Below are positions 49,075 to 58,997 of a stretch of 64,000 nucleotides of DNA, one piece after another. Position 1 is the first letter of the stretch. Every line of letters begins with the position of its first letter. The notes beneath the pieces are model-generated. The model made no database searches, was not told where the DNA came from, and saw nothing but the letters and a program-made list of their open reading frames with translations. Origin of the DNA: Tranzscheliella williamsii (lineage: Eukaryota; Basidiomycota; Ustilaginomycetes; Ustilaginales; Ustilaginaceae); the NCBI GenBank assembly GCA_023212725.1, contig JALBYF010000002.1, forward strand, positions 186,001-250,000, given 5' to 3'. The translations under genes were made by a program, and so were the position numbers.

Positions 49075-52000
49075 ATGTCTCATCATCCTGGTGAGGGCTG
49101 GTCAGAGAGGAACCCCGTTCCTACGGTCCAACAGTATCGAGAAGTGGAAGCAGAGAGGGCAGCTACGGCCCAGCAGAATGCTTCCAAGCTCGCCAGGACC
49201 GAATCTGACGAGGCGCCCCCTTCCACCACCACTGGCGCCACTTCTACCAACACCACTGGCGCCGCTCCTGCCATTGAAGGTTCGATGGATGGGCTCCGAC
49301 AGCGCAAGAGTCAACCGGCCTCAGAAAACAGCGCGGCAGCCAAGAAGCAGGACGACACGTCTAACCAGCCTGGCGGAGGCGCTGAGGAGAAGGAACGCAT
49401 CAAGAAAGCCTACGCGCCCAAAGGTAAAGCCAATGAGTTCGAGTCCCAGGGCGAACGCATCGTCACCGACCCCACCACCGGGGGCGACGTCCAGATCCGG
49501 GATGCCGCCGAAAATGCCAAAATTGACCCCAAGAAGCTCGACTCCCGATACGGACCTGGTTTTTCTTCCCATGTCCCTAAGGATTCCTCCAAGCACCAGC
49601 CGCTCCACACCTCACCCTACCCGGCCGAGCCTTCTAACATCCTGCTGCACCGCTTCCCGGAGCCCGTCCAGACGGATGCGATGAAGCGAATGCAAGCCGC
49701 TTTCGACCAGCTTGCCATGGGCTTAGCTGCAGCGCTTGCTATTGTCTGGTTTTTTGTCGCCTTTGGTTCAGGCTGGTGGCGATTCTTCCTCCGCACGGGT
49801 CTCCTCGTAGCCGTTGGCTTCGGCGGGTGGACCGGCCTCCATCTCCAGTCGCGCAAGATCGAAAAGGAACACGAAGCCGTCCGCGCCCAGATGCACAAGC
49901 AGCGAGGCGAACAGCTTTCGCCCCCCATGCCCGAGAGCGTCGAGTGGGTCAATGCCGCCATCGCCTGCATCTGGAAGCAGATCAACCCCGAGATGTTTGT
50001 TCCTATGGCAGACATGGTCGAAGACATTATGCAGCAGTCTCTGCCCGGTTTCATCGACGCTGTCAAGATTGACGACATCGGTATCGGTGACAATCCGTTC
50101 CGGCTCGTTGCCATGCGCGGTCTCGCCGACATGATGAGCGACAAAGAATACCCGCGAGAGGAGTGGATCACCGAGAGCAAGGTCATCTCCGAGGAGGAAG
50201 CCAACTCCAACGGCAAGGTCAAGGGCAAGGGCAAGGGGAAGCCCGACAGCGGTGACACTTCCGATGGGAAAAAGCCCCAAGACTCTGAAGATGCCGATGG
50301 CGATGGCATCCCTGACGATGATGAATCGGGCGACTTCCTCAACTACGAGGTCTCGTTCAGCTATTCAGCCAAGCCCGGTCAGTCGAACAAGGACAGGGCT
50401 GCCAACATCCATCTAATGATCCAGTTCTTTATCGGTGCCTACGACCTCTTCCAGATCCCTCTGCCGATCTGGATCCAGGTCGAGCACATTTCCGGTACCG
50501 TCCGTCTGCGAGCGCAGATCGTCCAGCAGCCTCCCTACATCCGAAACTTGACGTTTACCTTGATGGGCGTGCCCAAGGTCGAGATTTCGGCAATCCCCAT
50601 GGTCAAGGCGCTGCCCAACGTGCTCGATCTGCCGCTCATCTCGGGCTTTGTGCAATCCTCGATCGCTGCGGCGGCCAACATGTACGTGGCGCCGAAGAGC
50701 ATGACGCTCAACATGGCCCAGATGTTGTCGGGTGATGGCATCAAGAAGGACACGGATGCTGTCGGTGTGCTGGTGGTCGACATTGAGTGGGGAGAAGGCC
50801 TCAGCTCGCAAGATGCCAACGGCAAGAGCGACCCATACGTCGTCCTCTCGTTTGCCAAGTTTGGCAGGCCCCTGTACAGCTCCCGGATCATCTTCGAGGA
50901 TCTCAACCCCGTCTGGATGGAGACCGCCTTCTTGCTGGTCAGCAAGGACGACATCCGCGCCAATGAGTCGCTTTCGATTCAGCTTTGGGACTCGGATGCT
51001 CGCACGGCGGATGACATTGTGGGTCGTGTGAACAAACCACTTAAAGAACTCATCAAGGATGCCAACCACACGCAGGATCGAAAGGACAAGCTGATGGGCT
51101 TCGAAGACGCCGACGACATGCCCGGCACGCTCAAGTGGAAGGTTGCCTTCTACGAAAAAGCCGACTTCAACAAAGCGCTCGTGCCCAAAAAAGATGAGAA
51201 AGAGGTGACCAAGGTGGAGCAGGAGACGAAGCAGGAAGCAGCTCCCCCGGTCGACTCTGCTGACGAAAAGATTGCGCTGCACTGTCCCCCCGACCCGCAG
51301 TATCCGTCGGGTATCCTGAGCATCATCGTGCACCACATCTCTGGCCTCGAAAATCGAGACGTGGAGCGGGGAGTGATGGGCAAGGAGCGTGAGGGCACGC
51401 ACGGCCAGGACGTGGATGCCAAGGCCGGCGAAGGCAAGTCGCTGCCATCGGGCTATGTCGAGTTCATCGTCAATGACGACATCGTCTACAAGACACGCGT
51501 CAAGCAGTACTCCAACATGCCGTTCTTTGAGGCGGGGACGGAGGTCTTTATCCGCGACTGGACCAAGACGGAAGTGCGGCTGGCCGTCCGGGACGCGCGA
51601 CTGCGCGAGCACGACCCGCTGATGGGGATCGTGGCCATCGACCTGCCGACGCTCTTTAGCGAGTCCTCGCAGGTCTCGCAGTCCTTTTCGCTGCAGGACG
51701 GCGTTGGCTTCGGCAAGATCCACGCGAGTCTCGTCTACCGCAGCATCAAGGCGCAGCTGCCCAAGGAGCTGCGCGGCTGGGACACGGCCACGGTGGAGCT
51801 GCTCAGCGCGATCACAATCGAGGGCGACGAGCGACTGCAGAAGAAAAAAATCAAGGTCTCCACCGGCGACGACACACAAAAGATCTATCCGGGCCAGCCG
51901 GTCGCCGACGACTCGGAAACACTGGTGCGGCTCCCGGTCTACGACCGCTACAGTTCGCTGCTTACGTTCGACCTTGGCGGGGGCGGCCTGTCGGTGGGCC

Positions 52001-52536
52001 CGCTGGGGGGCAAGCCGGATGCGGTGGCGGTGTGCGCGCTGCGCGACCTCACGGACGGCGAGGTGGTGGACCTGGAGCTGGATATCATGAGCGGCGACAA
52101 CCTGGGGACATTGAAGCGGAACTACATGAACGAGCAGGCCAAGCGGACCCATCCGTTCGATGTCGTCGGCAAGCTGAGGGTGCAGGTGCGCGTCGATGCC
52201 GGGCTAGACGACGACCATCTGCGCGTGATCGAAAACGGCACGGGCCGCAAGGACCGCCACGAGTTTGAGGTGTACAACCGTCTCGAGGGCATGCCGAGCC
52301 GGGCCGAGCAGAACGCGCACGCCAACGACGACGGCGTCGTCGACAGGAAGGAGCAGAAGCAGATCAGCCGCGCCAAGACCGAGGCGCTCCACTCGCGCCA
52401 CCGCGGCGTCATGGGCTACGGCTCGGCCCGCAGCGCCGTCTGGGCCAAAGACGGCATGCGCGACCGCCTCCGCCGCACCTCGCAGAAACTCCGCGGCAAA
52501 CAGGGCCGCGACCAAACCATCAAGTCCGAAGCCTGA
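49075..52536 (+). CDS. TCB: Tricalbin (SMP and C2 domain ER-plasma membrane tether)
   Basis: The frame opens at a GTG at 49063, but the ATG at 49075 gives the natural start (MSHHPGEGW), 1153 residues. A disordered N-terminus is followed by a hydrophobic hairpin at about 208-255 (GLAAALAIVWFFVAFGSGWW, then TGLLVAVGFGGWTGL). The lipid-binding SMP domain covers about 285-540 (VEWVNAAIACIWKQINPEM; LPLISGFVQSSIAAAANMYV). C2 domains follow: one around 560-680 with DANGKSDPYVVL, one around 740-880 with SGLENRD and VEFIVNDDIVYKT, and a C-terminal region with further C2-like and basic sequence. Tricalbins tether cortical ER to the plasma membrane and move lipid between them; Ca2+ binding is plausible for the first C2 domain. 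Confidence 0.95.
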   Translation: MSHHPGEGWSERNPVPTVQQYREVEAERAATAQQNASKLARTESDEAPPSTTTGATSTNTTGAAPAIEGSMDGLRQRKSQPASENSAAAKKQDDTSNQPGGGAEEKERIKKAYAPKGKANEFESQGERIVTDPTTGGDVQIRDAAENAKIDPKKLDSRYGPGFSSHVPKDSSKHQPLHTSPYPAEPSNILLHRFPEPVQTDAMKRMQAAFDQLAMGLAAALAIVWFFVAFGSGWWRFFLRTGLLVAVGFGGWTGLHLQSRKIEKEHEAVRAQMHKQRGEQLSPPMPESVEWVNAAIACIWKQINPEMFVPMADMVEDIMQQSLPGFIDAVKIDDIGIGDNPFRLVAMRGLADMMSDKEYPREEWITESKVISEEEANSNGKVKGKGKGKPDSGDTSDGKKPQDSEDADGDGIPDDDESGDFLNYEVSFSYSAKPGQSNKDRAANIHLMIQFFIGAYDLFQIPLPIWIQVEHISGTVRLRAQIVQQPPYIRNLTFTLMGVPKVEISAIPMVKALPNVLDLPLISGFVQSSIAAAANMYVAPKSMTLNMAQMLSGDGIKKDTDAVGVLVVDIEWGEGLSSQDANGKSDPYVVLSFAKFGRPLYSSRIIFEDLNPVWMETAFLLVSKDDIRANESLSIQLWDSDARTADDIVGRVNKPLKELIKDANHTQDRKDKLMGFEDADDMPGTLKWKVAFYEKADFNKALVPKKDEKEVTKVEQETKQEAAPPVDSADEKIALHCPPDPQYPSGILSIIVHHISGLENRDVERGVMGKEREGTHGQDVDAKAGEGKSLPSGYVEFIVNDDIVYKTRVKQYSNMPFFEAGTEVFIRDWTKTEVRLAVRDARLREHDPLMGIVAIDLPTLFSESSQVSQSFSLQDGVGFGKIHASLVYRSIKAQLPKELRGWDTATVELLSAITIEGDERLQKKKIKVSTGDDTQKIYPGQPVADDSETLVRLPVYDRYSSLLTFDLGGGGLSVGPLGGKPDAVAVCALRDLTDGEVVDLELDIMSGDNLGTLKRNYMNEQAKRTHPFDVVGKLRVQVRVDAGLDDDHLRVIENGTGRKDRHEFEVYNRLEGMPSRAEQNAHANDDGVVDRKEQKQISRAKTEALHSRHRGVMGYGSARSAVWAKDGMRDRLRRTSQKLRGKQGRDQTIKSEA

Positions 52537-52914
52537 CCACCGCCACCAACCCCCCCGACCCCTCTCCGCGCTTTGTCCCACATGCACACTGTAGCTTCCC
52601 CCCACTTCTCCCTTTTCATTGTCTTGCAATCTGCCCCGTAGCACCGTGTTTTTATCGCGCTTGATCAATAGGTAGAGCTCTGTCGCCTGAGAAAAATGTT
52701 GCAGAAGGCTGAGCTCATGACGAACCGATGTTGCAACCCTGTTACAGTAGCGACGGTCCACAACGCGGGCGAGAAGCTGCTGGCAAGTCTGGGTCCGAAA
52801 GCAGAGTGCGCACGAGGCGGCGACGTGGTACGTGTTGCTCGTGTTGCAAGACCAGAATACAGATACAGATTAGCGGAGGTGGGGGAGAGCGTGTGTGCAG
52901 ATGCGAGGGGAGGG
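52537..52914. other. Intergenic, convergent 3' region
   Basis: Between converging tricalbin and NADH dehydrogenase genes. The first 60 bases continue the C-rich run of the tricalbin end. No gene supported. Confidence 0.5.
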
Positions 52915-54669
52915 CTACTCTCGGGAGACGTCTCTGCCGAAGAGGGAGACCTTGAGCCAGTCGGCGGCGACGAGGGAGCGGTTGCGGAGGGAAAAGAGCA
53001 TGGAGACGTAGGCGGAGCGCCAGAACATGAAGGTGACGACGCCTGCCGATGCGATCTGGTTGTTGCCGAGGAGGGGGATGTCGGCGATGGCCTTCTCGGA
53101 GCCGATGTAGGCGAGCGAGCCCTGGTGGGAGTACTTGAACGGGCGGATCTTGGCGGCCTTGTCGATCTGGCGCTCGAGGCCGCGCAGCTCGGCGGGCGCG
53201 GCATTGGCGCTGCGCGCCTCCGCCAGCTTGGCCTCCAGCACGCTCAGCCGCGCGAGCTGGTTGAAGACACGCGCCAAATACGCACCCTGCTGCGACGCCG
53301 CCTGCGCCGTCGGCGCAAAGTGCGTCGCCGTCGCATCGCCCAGCGCAAAGATGGAGTCCTCGGCTCCTTTCAACCGCATATGGTCGTCCACCTCCAATCC
53401 GCGGCGATTCTTCTGCGCCTCCGGCAGAGCCTCCATAAGCTGCCGTGTCAGCGGCCGCGCAGTATTCCCCGCCGCCCAGACCAGCAGCCCGTAAGGAATC
53501 TTCTTCTCCTCGCCAGAGGGCGTCTTGACAAGGACATCGCGGTCGTCCACGTCCTTGACCATATGCTTGGTCAGAATCTCGATCGAATTCTCCTTGAAAG
53601 TGGATTCGGTATACTTGATCAGCGTTTGCGAGAACATGGGCAAAATGTTGGGCAGCGCCTCGACCAGCGTCACCCGGAGCTTGTTGGCCACCTCTGGGTA
53701 CCAGCGGATGAGGTCGGACTCGACAAAGTCGCGCAGCTCGGCGGCGTACTCGATACCGGTGGGACCACCGCCGACGACGACCATATGCAGGAGGCGGTCG
53801 ATCTCCTCTTCGGATTGGCCCTTGAGGGATGCGCTTTCGACGCAGTCGATGAGACGCGAGCGGATCTGCTCGGCGTCATTGAGCTCCTTGAGGAAGCATG
53901 CGTGCTTCCGGACGCCCTCAATGCCAAACGTCTGATTCTCCGTGCCGACCGAGTAGACGAGATAGTCGTAGGGGATGGTAATCTTTGACACAGTGCCCTT
54001 GATCTCACTCTTGTCCTCAAAGGTGACGGTCTTGTTGACCGGGTCGACATGGTCGCAGTCGGCCTCGTAGACCTTGACCTCGCGGGTCTTGAAGCGGGTG
54101 GTGTGGCGCGTGGGCTGGACGATGCTGCGGCCGTCGAGCGTGCCGACGGTGACAGAGGGGAGCAGCGGGGTGAAGAGGAAGTAGTTGTGGGGAGAGATGA
54201 CGACGACGTTGTACTCCTCGGTGTCGATGCTTTTGAGCAGCGAGGTGGCGCCCCAGCCGCTGCCGAGGACGACAATGGTCTTTTTGGTGGGGTCCTGCGG
54301 CAGCTGGTCGGGGGGATGTCGGCCCTGGTAGACAAAGTAGGCGTATGTGCCGATGCTGGCGATCGAGACGATGTAGAGGGTGCGCCTGAGGCCGCGGAAG
54401 AAGCCTCCGCTTTTCTTGCCGCCTGGCGGCGGCGGGAGTGCCTGCTGGACAGGGCCCGCGACGGGCGTGGTGGCGACGGCCTTGTCGTTGCTCCATATCT
54501 TTGTCCGGAAGAGCCCGCGCGACTGCTGCGCGAGGCTCGAGCGCCGCAGCCCGGCCGCGCTGGCGCCAACGCCGCTGGGAGCAGCGAGACTCGAGCGCGC
54601 CGACGCCAGGCCTATTGGCTGGGTCGCAACCGCACGCAGCAAGCCCGCACGCATGGACGAAGAGATCAT
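52915..54669 (-). CDS. NDE1: External alternative (type II) NADH dehydrogenase
   Basis: 584 residues from the ATG at 54669, which begins a mitochondrial presequence (MISSSMRAGLLRAVATQPIG). The frame extends 22 codons upstream, without a leader-like character. A membrane-spanning segment near residue 100 (LYIVSIASIGTYAYFVYQ) precedes the FAD-binding fold VVLGSGWGATSLLK. The NADH-binding motif is VVVGGGPTGIEYAAELRDF, and ALGDATATHFAPTAQAASQQG is the second FAD contact. The C-terminus SLFGRDVSRE resembles the amphipathic membrane anchor of Nde/Ndi enzymes. The transmembrane start after the presequence suggests the catalytic part faces the intermembrane space, as in Nde1, oxidising cytosolic NADH to feed ubiquinone without proton pumping. 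No EF-hand insertion is present. Confidence 0.94.
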   Translation of the reverse strand: MISSSMRAGLLRAVATQPIGLASARSSLAAPSGVGASAAGLRRSSLAQQSRGLFRTKIWSNDKAVATTPVAGPVQQALPPPPGGKKSGGFFRGLRRTLYIVSIASIGTYAYFVYQGRHPPDQLPQDPTKKTIVVLGSGWGATSLLKSIDTEEYNVVVISPHNYFLFTPLLPSVTVGTLDGRSIVQPTRHTTRFKTREVKVYEADCDHVDPVNKTVTFEDKSEIKGTVSKITIPYDYLVYSVGTENQTFGIEGVRKHACFLKELNDAEQIRSRLIDCVESASLKGQSEEEIDRLLHMVVVGGGPTGIEYAAELRDFVESDLIRWYPEVANKLRVTLVEALPNILPMFSQTLIKYTESTFKENSIEILTKHMVKDVDDRDVLVKTPSGEEKKIPYGLLVWAAGNTARPLTRQLMEALPEAQKNRRGLEVDDHMRLKGAEDSIFALGDATATHFAPTAQAASQQGAYLARVFNQLARLSVLEAKLAEARSANAAPAELRGLERQIDKAAKIRPFKYSHQGSLAYIGSEKAIADIPLLGNNQIASAGVVTFMFWRSAYVSMLFSLRNRSLVAADWLKVSLFGRDVSRE

Positions 54670-55660
54670 GCCGTTATGCGTAGCGAGAGCGCAGGTGGGA
54701 GATGGGTGGTGGCAGGTCGAGGAGATGAGATCCAAGAAAGCGGCGCAAGACTTCCACAGACGGGCAGCAAAAGGGGCCCTATCTTGGCCAGCTCAAGGCG
54801 GTAGCGTACAGCGTTGGCCAGAAGAAATCCACAAATCGCAGCTTGCTGTTGCGGTAATCCGCCAATCAGCCGCAAAAATAGCAAAATTTGGCAAGCGTCG
54901 CATTCACCGAACATGCTGATTTCGGAAATTGGATCTCCCCGTCGTCAACACATTTCGAACATGCAGCTCCATTGAATACATATCCAATTAATAGCACCGC
55001 TGCGAATCTCTCCTCCTTCCGTTCTCATACACTTTCTCTGGTCTAAGTACAGGCTCACTGATTATACGCGCCGTCATCCGGATATGACGTTTTCAAATCC
55101 ACTATCGGAAAAAGGCACACGTACTAGTAAATGTGACTGAAGAACAATCAGATGAGGCAGATAATAATGCTGGGTGCATGACTCAGTCGTAGCCAAGGCC
55201 GTATGCCTACGGGAGCGCTGCAGCGGTGCAGCCTGGTCGCATTCCTCTAATGCATAGCGGGAGCCATTCAGGATGGTCCCGCGCGCCGCGAGCGGGAGAT
55301 TTGCGGCTGCAGCTCGATGTCGGCGGAACTCTAGCGACGGGACAAGAACTGGCTGCTCAGCGGTGGTCGACGGCGAGGCTGGCGACCGGCAAATCGATCT
55401 GCATTGATTGGTTCAGAGCGGCAGGACGCTTAGGTGGGTTGCGCGTGTGCTGCCGAATTGGAATTCGGTGATGCAGCCCTTATCGATGCAATCGCCACGC
55501 TGCCACCTCGCTGCTGATCCACGCGCGAGATACCGCAGATGTAAGATCGTTCCGCAGAAAGTGGCTTTGTCTCTCTCCCGGTCACGAGTCGACTCGTTGC
55601 AGAGAGGTTGCCAGTGATTTGACGGCAGGCCTTGATATTGTATTGGCCGTGGATAGCGAA
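54670..55660. other. Intergenic, nothing recognised
   Basis: About 990 bases: promoter of the NADH dehydrogenase and 3' flank of the RCC1 gene. AT-rich around 54940-55180; no frame with a plausible product. Confidence 0.5.
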
Positions 55661-57220
55661 TCAGGAAACGTCGGTGAGGATGAAGCTGGTGCCAAAACCG
55701 GCCCACACATCGACGGGCTGGTATGGTCGTCCGGCGCCGTGCCGCGACCCAGCGATGATGGGGACGGGTACGTGTCGGTCCGCTTCGTCGTGCGGGCCTT
55801 GCGCCAAGTTGCCGTGCTCGTTCCATCCGCAGCCCCAGACCTGCATCGGAGCGCCCCCCTGGCCGATGTCGGCCGCGATGCTCAATAGGATGAGCGAATG
55901 TTCGCTGCCGGATACGAGCTTGCGAATGTGCAGTGTATCCGAGTAGGGTGATGTGTCGCAATCAGTGCCCGCAGCGGGTGGCTCCGACGGGTGCTGACGC
56001 AGCTGCTTTGTAAGTGCCATCGGGACGAGGCCGCCGGTGCTGCTCAAGGCCCTTGGCAGCGAGGCTGCATCGCATCCCAGCTGGCCTTTGGCATTACTGC
56101 CGCAGCCCAGTACTGCCATCCTGTTGTCGCTCTGGCGCTTGACCACGACCAGCGTGCTGTTCCAGTTGCACGATAGGGAGACCACTTCCTCCGCAGAGGT
56201 CTGTTGAGCGGTGAGCGCTTCGTCTGACAACAGCTGGCCTTGGCGGTCGGAGCCAAAGCCGCGAACGGAGCTAGCGCCTTCTTCGGTTGGAATTACCGCA
56301 ATGGTGTGATCCCGGCCTGCTCGGAGTAGGGATGCTGCCGGTTCGCCCGCTCTGCACGTCCAGGAGACCATCGTCTGCGGCGCCTCGACGATAACAGCCG
56401 CAGGACCAGGCCGCTGCCGTCTCACAGGCGCGGCGCGGTCTGGACCTGGATGGGCACCAATCTGACCATGCCGTGCTGAGCCCCAGCCGACGATGGCATG
56501 GGTGGTGGGCGCGCCCGGCTTTGGGCCGATGCGAAGCTCCGTGACGGCATGTCGGAGACCAGCCGTTGTAGATGTGATGCGAAAAGGGGCAGCTGCATCG
56601 AAGCCGTGCTCTGCGAGGATGTGGCCGAAGGATACGATGTGACCGCAGCGTGCAGACACAGGCGCTTCACGACGCGGACATCCCAGCTCGCCGAACGTGT
56701 TCTGGCTATGCAGGCCGAGGGAGACCAGGACGTCCTGCTGTTGCGCCGCCGTGGCTCCGGGCAGCGGCGTCAAGACAAGATAGCTGCAGTTCCAGCCGCA
56801 TACGACGTCTTTGGGCTGGTAGCCATCCCAGCCTAGGCTGCGTCCGGGGCTGCTAGACAATGCTGGCAATTCGCGTCTCCAGTCGAGCCGCTGGAAAACC
56901 CGGAGCTGTGCGCAGGGCTGCGTGGCAACAGCGTCCCCCAGCTGTCCCTGCGCACCCGTCCCCGCTGCCCAGACCTCGCGCATTTCCGGGCGTTCGCCGC
57001 CATCGGACCCGCCCACCTCCTCCAGCAGGGCCAGCGTGTGGTTGGATCCAGACGACATCTTGCGGACAGTCCAGCCCGCGGGCGGAAAGAACGAGGGCGC
57101 AGCCGTGCCATCGCCAGCCACGTAGCAGCGCGCCTCCAGTAGCTGGTCGGCATCCTCAGCGTGGCCCACGCCTAGCTGCAAGCCAGAATTGCTCCCAGCT
57201 ACCAACAGTCTCAGCTCCAT
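55661..57220 (-). CDS. ATS1: RCC1-repeat protein, Ats1-like
   Basis: 519 residues made of degenerate RCC1 propeller repeats. The protein opens with LLVAGSNSGLQLGVGHAEDA, the usual first blade of Ats1-type proteins. Further blades contain SSGSNHTLALLE, AAGTGAQGQLGDA, GSARHGQIGAHPG, AGRDHTIAV, GFGSDRQGQLL, LGCGSNAKGQLGCD, GSEHSLILLS and GCGWNEHGNLAQG. Yeast Ats1 binds Kti11/Dph3 and supports tRNA wobble-uridine modification and diphthamide synthesis; that role is by analogy only. There is no membrane segment or signal. Alternatively it could be another small RCC1-family regulator. The start at 57220 has no competing upstream ATG in frame. Confidence 0.8.
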   Translation of the reverse strand: MELRLLVAGSNSGLQLGVGHAEDADQLLEARCYVAGDGTAAPSFFPPAGWTVRKMSSGSNHTLALLEEVGGSDGGERPEMREVWAAGTGAQGQLGDAVATQPCAQLRVFQRLDWRRELPALSSSPGRSLGWDGYQPKDVVCGWNCSYLVLTPLPGATAAQQQDVLVSLGLHSQNTFGELGCPRREAPVSARCGHIVSFGHILAEHGFDAAAPFRITSTTAGLRHAVTELRIGPKPGAPTTHAIVGWGSARHGQIGAHPGPDRAAPVRRQRPGPAAVIVEAPQTMVSWTCRAGEPAASLLRAGRDHTIAVIPTEEGASSVRGFGSDRQGQLLSDEALTAQQTSAEEVVSLSCNWNSTLVVVKRQSDNRMAVLGCGSNAKGQLGCDAASLPRALSSTGGLVPMALTKQLRQHPSEPPAAGTDCDTSPYSDTLHIRKLVSGSEHSLILLSIAADIGQGGAPMQVWGCGWNEHGNLAQGPHDEADRHVPVPIIAGSRHGAGRPYQPVDVWAGFGTSFILTDVS

Positions 57221-57506
57221 CCTCCTGCCGCTTGCCCCCGCTGCTCCTAGACGTTATTTGCCATCCTGCCAGATTTCGAGTTGTTGGAAGTATGAAGAGA
57301 GCGCGTAGCCATCTCAAGCGCTCTCCAAATTAAAGCTCTCTCCTCGTGTGACACTCGTGGCCCAAGTATTGGCGCTTGGACCTGCGAACCCTCTCCACGA
57401 CCGTCGACACTTCACAGTCCTTTACACGTCAATATCTCAGCGATGATGAAGAGGTTGCATAACGATGACTGATAATAATACTGATACAATGGTGTAGAAA
57501 GGAGGA

Positions 57507-58997
57507 TTAGAGCGTCAAGTCATGTTGGTCAAATTCTAGGTTGCGAGTGACGAGCCGGACCCAGTCCAGCGATCCTCTTTCAGGTATGCCAGGTGCTTCG
57601 GGGCGAGGCACCCTAGGTGCGCCTCCGAGCGAAGTGTCCACCTCCCACTCGTCCTGCGCATCGAGCGTCCTGGAGGGCGCTTCGGTGAAGTGTGCTGGTG
57701 GGTTGATGAGCACATCCCAAGCGGGTTTGCCTTCGACGCTCCGGTGCGCAAAGGGAAGTGAGTGGAAGCCTGTCTTAAGTTTGATGGGGACGATCTCGCT
57801 CGTTCCTGGCAGCATTAGAAACGGCTGCCGCCATCCGTAGCCGGTTTCGGTGCGGCCAGCGATGGCGTCGTCTTCGGCAGAGTAAGGAAAGTCCGGGCCA
57901 CTTTGTCCAGGCATGTCTTCGGAGGGAAATAGATCGTAGGATCCGACGTCGAAACCCGGGGCGTCGGCTACTTCGTCGGTACACACGTGATAGAAAGCGA
58001 TGGCGAAGGGCAGAGGTGCCATTTCGCGAATCTTTTCGATGTTGCTGTCCCAGAACGACCTCGGGTAAAGGCAGGGAAGGCCTGTCGAACTAGCTCGAGA
58101 GTAGTAATGCGGAGGAGCACCCGAGTAAATGTCGTTATCGGCGACGATACACTCGGCCAGTTCGAGGTGCGGAAAAAGACGGGCAGTCATAGCAATAATG
58201 CCCATAGTGATGCGGCTGGCGATCCGATCATTCTGGTAGCATTTGCTGCAACGCACAGACATGACCTTCTGCTGGGGCAATTGGCTGGCAAGCATCCGGC
58301 GGAAGAATCCTGCAGGCAGCCGACGAACGCTAGGGAGGCGACCTATCAGTCGGAGATCGTACAGCATGCGGCTGGCAGACTGGGCATCGGCGGCAACCAG
58401 ATCAGACCTTAGCAGGCTACGGGCATCGCGGCTGATGGAGAAATGGAAAGGCTTGAAGACCGACTCGACAAGTTCTTCGAACGCACGGAAGTCCGAGTCG
58501 TGCCATTTGAGACGAGCGAGAGCACCTTGGGGCACGGAAAGCAAGTAGGTATCGTCAGGATGTCGCGGACGTTGTAGGTTGCGAAGATAAATCAAATTGG
58601 AACAGTGGGTGAGAATGGCCAAGTACTGATCCTGATTGGCAATGCCAGTCTCTTCTCGACTGACGGCAAAGTCAAGGCCTTTGACGCTTTCTGCGAGCCT
58701 TTTGTTAGACGAAATGGTATCACAGAAGCGGCCAATGCGCCATGCGCCTTTGATGTCGTGGTCATGAGGTGAGAGGACGATGCAGCCGTACAGTGCTGCG
58801 CTGGCGATGCGGTACCATGTGCGGCTGACGAGACACCAGCGACAAAGCGTGCCTGGGGAGGCGAACCAGGCGGAGTTTTCCACGATGGACAAAACTAGCT
58901 CCACAGGAAGTTGGCGCCAGAGAGAGGCATGCATGAGAGGGTCAACATTATCGCGCGCTTCCCTGCGCCTAGCTCCCCTGCCACTCATTCGAATCAA
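57507..58997 (-). CDS. F-box protein
   Basis: 496 residues. An F-box-like motif lies at about 24-75: LWRQLPVELVLSIVENSAWF, then LCRWCLVSRTWYRIASAALY, with the usual LP..L..I and CLVSR.W pattern. After it comes HDHDIKGAWRIGRFCDTISS, seen in many basidiomycete F-box proteins, followed by about 350 residues without a named repeat but with stretches of Leu/Arg that could be irregular leucine-rich repeats. It probably recruits a substrate to an SCF ubiquitin ligase. Substrate unknown. The start may be at M1 (58997) or M4. Confidence 0.75.
   Translation of the reverse strand: MIRMSGRGARRREARDNVDPLMHASLWRQLPVELVLSIVENSAWFASPGTLCRWCLVSRTWYRIASAALYGCIVLSPHDHDIKGAWRIGRFCDTISSNKRLAESVKGLDFAVSREETGIANQDQYLAILTHCSNLIYLRNLQRPRHPDDTYLLSVPQGALARLKWHDSDFRAFEELVESVFKPFHFSISRDARSLLRSDLVAADAQSASRMLYDLRLIGRLPSVRRLPAGFFRRMLASQLPQQKVMSVRCSKCYQNDRIASRITMGIIAMTARLFPHLELAECIVADNDIYSGAPPHYYSRASSTGLPCLYPRSFWDSNIEKIREMAPLPFAIAFYHVCTDEVADAPGFDVGSYDLFPSEDMPGQSGPDFPYSAEDDAIAGRTETGYGWRQPFLMLPGTSEIVPIKLKTGFHSLPFAHRSVEGKPAWDVLINPPAHFTEAPSRTLDAQDEWEVDTSLGGAPRVPRPEAPGIPERGSLDWVRLVTRNLEFDQHDLTL

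Noticed and set aside
50413..52152. 579-codon frame opposite the tricalbin gene
   Set aside because: Antisense shadow; His/Val/Arg-rich translation without family features, against clear C2 and SMP domains on the plus strand.
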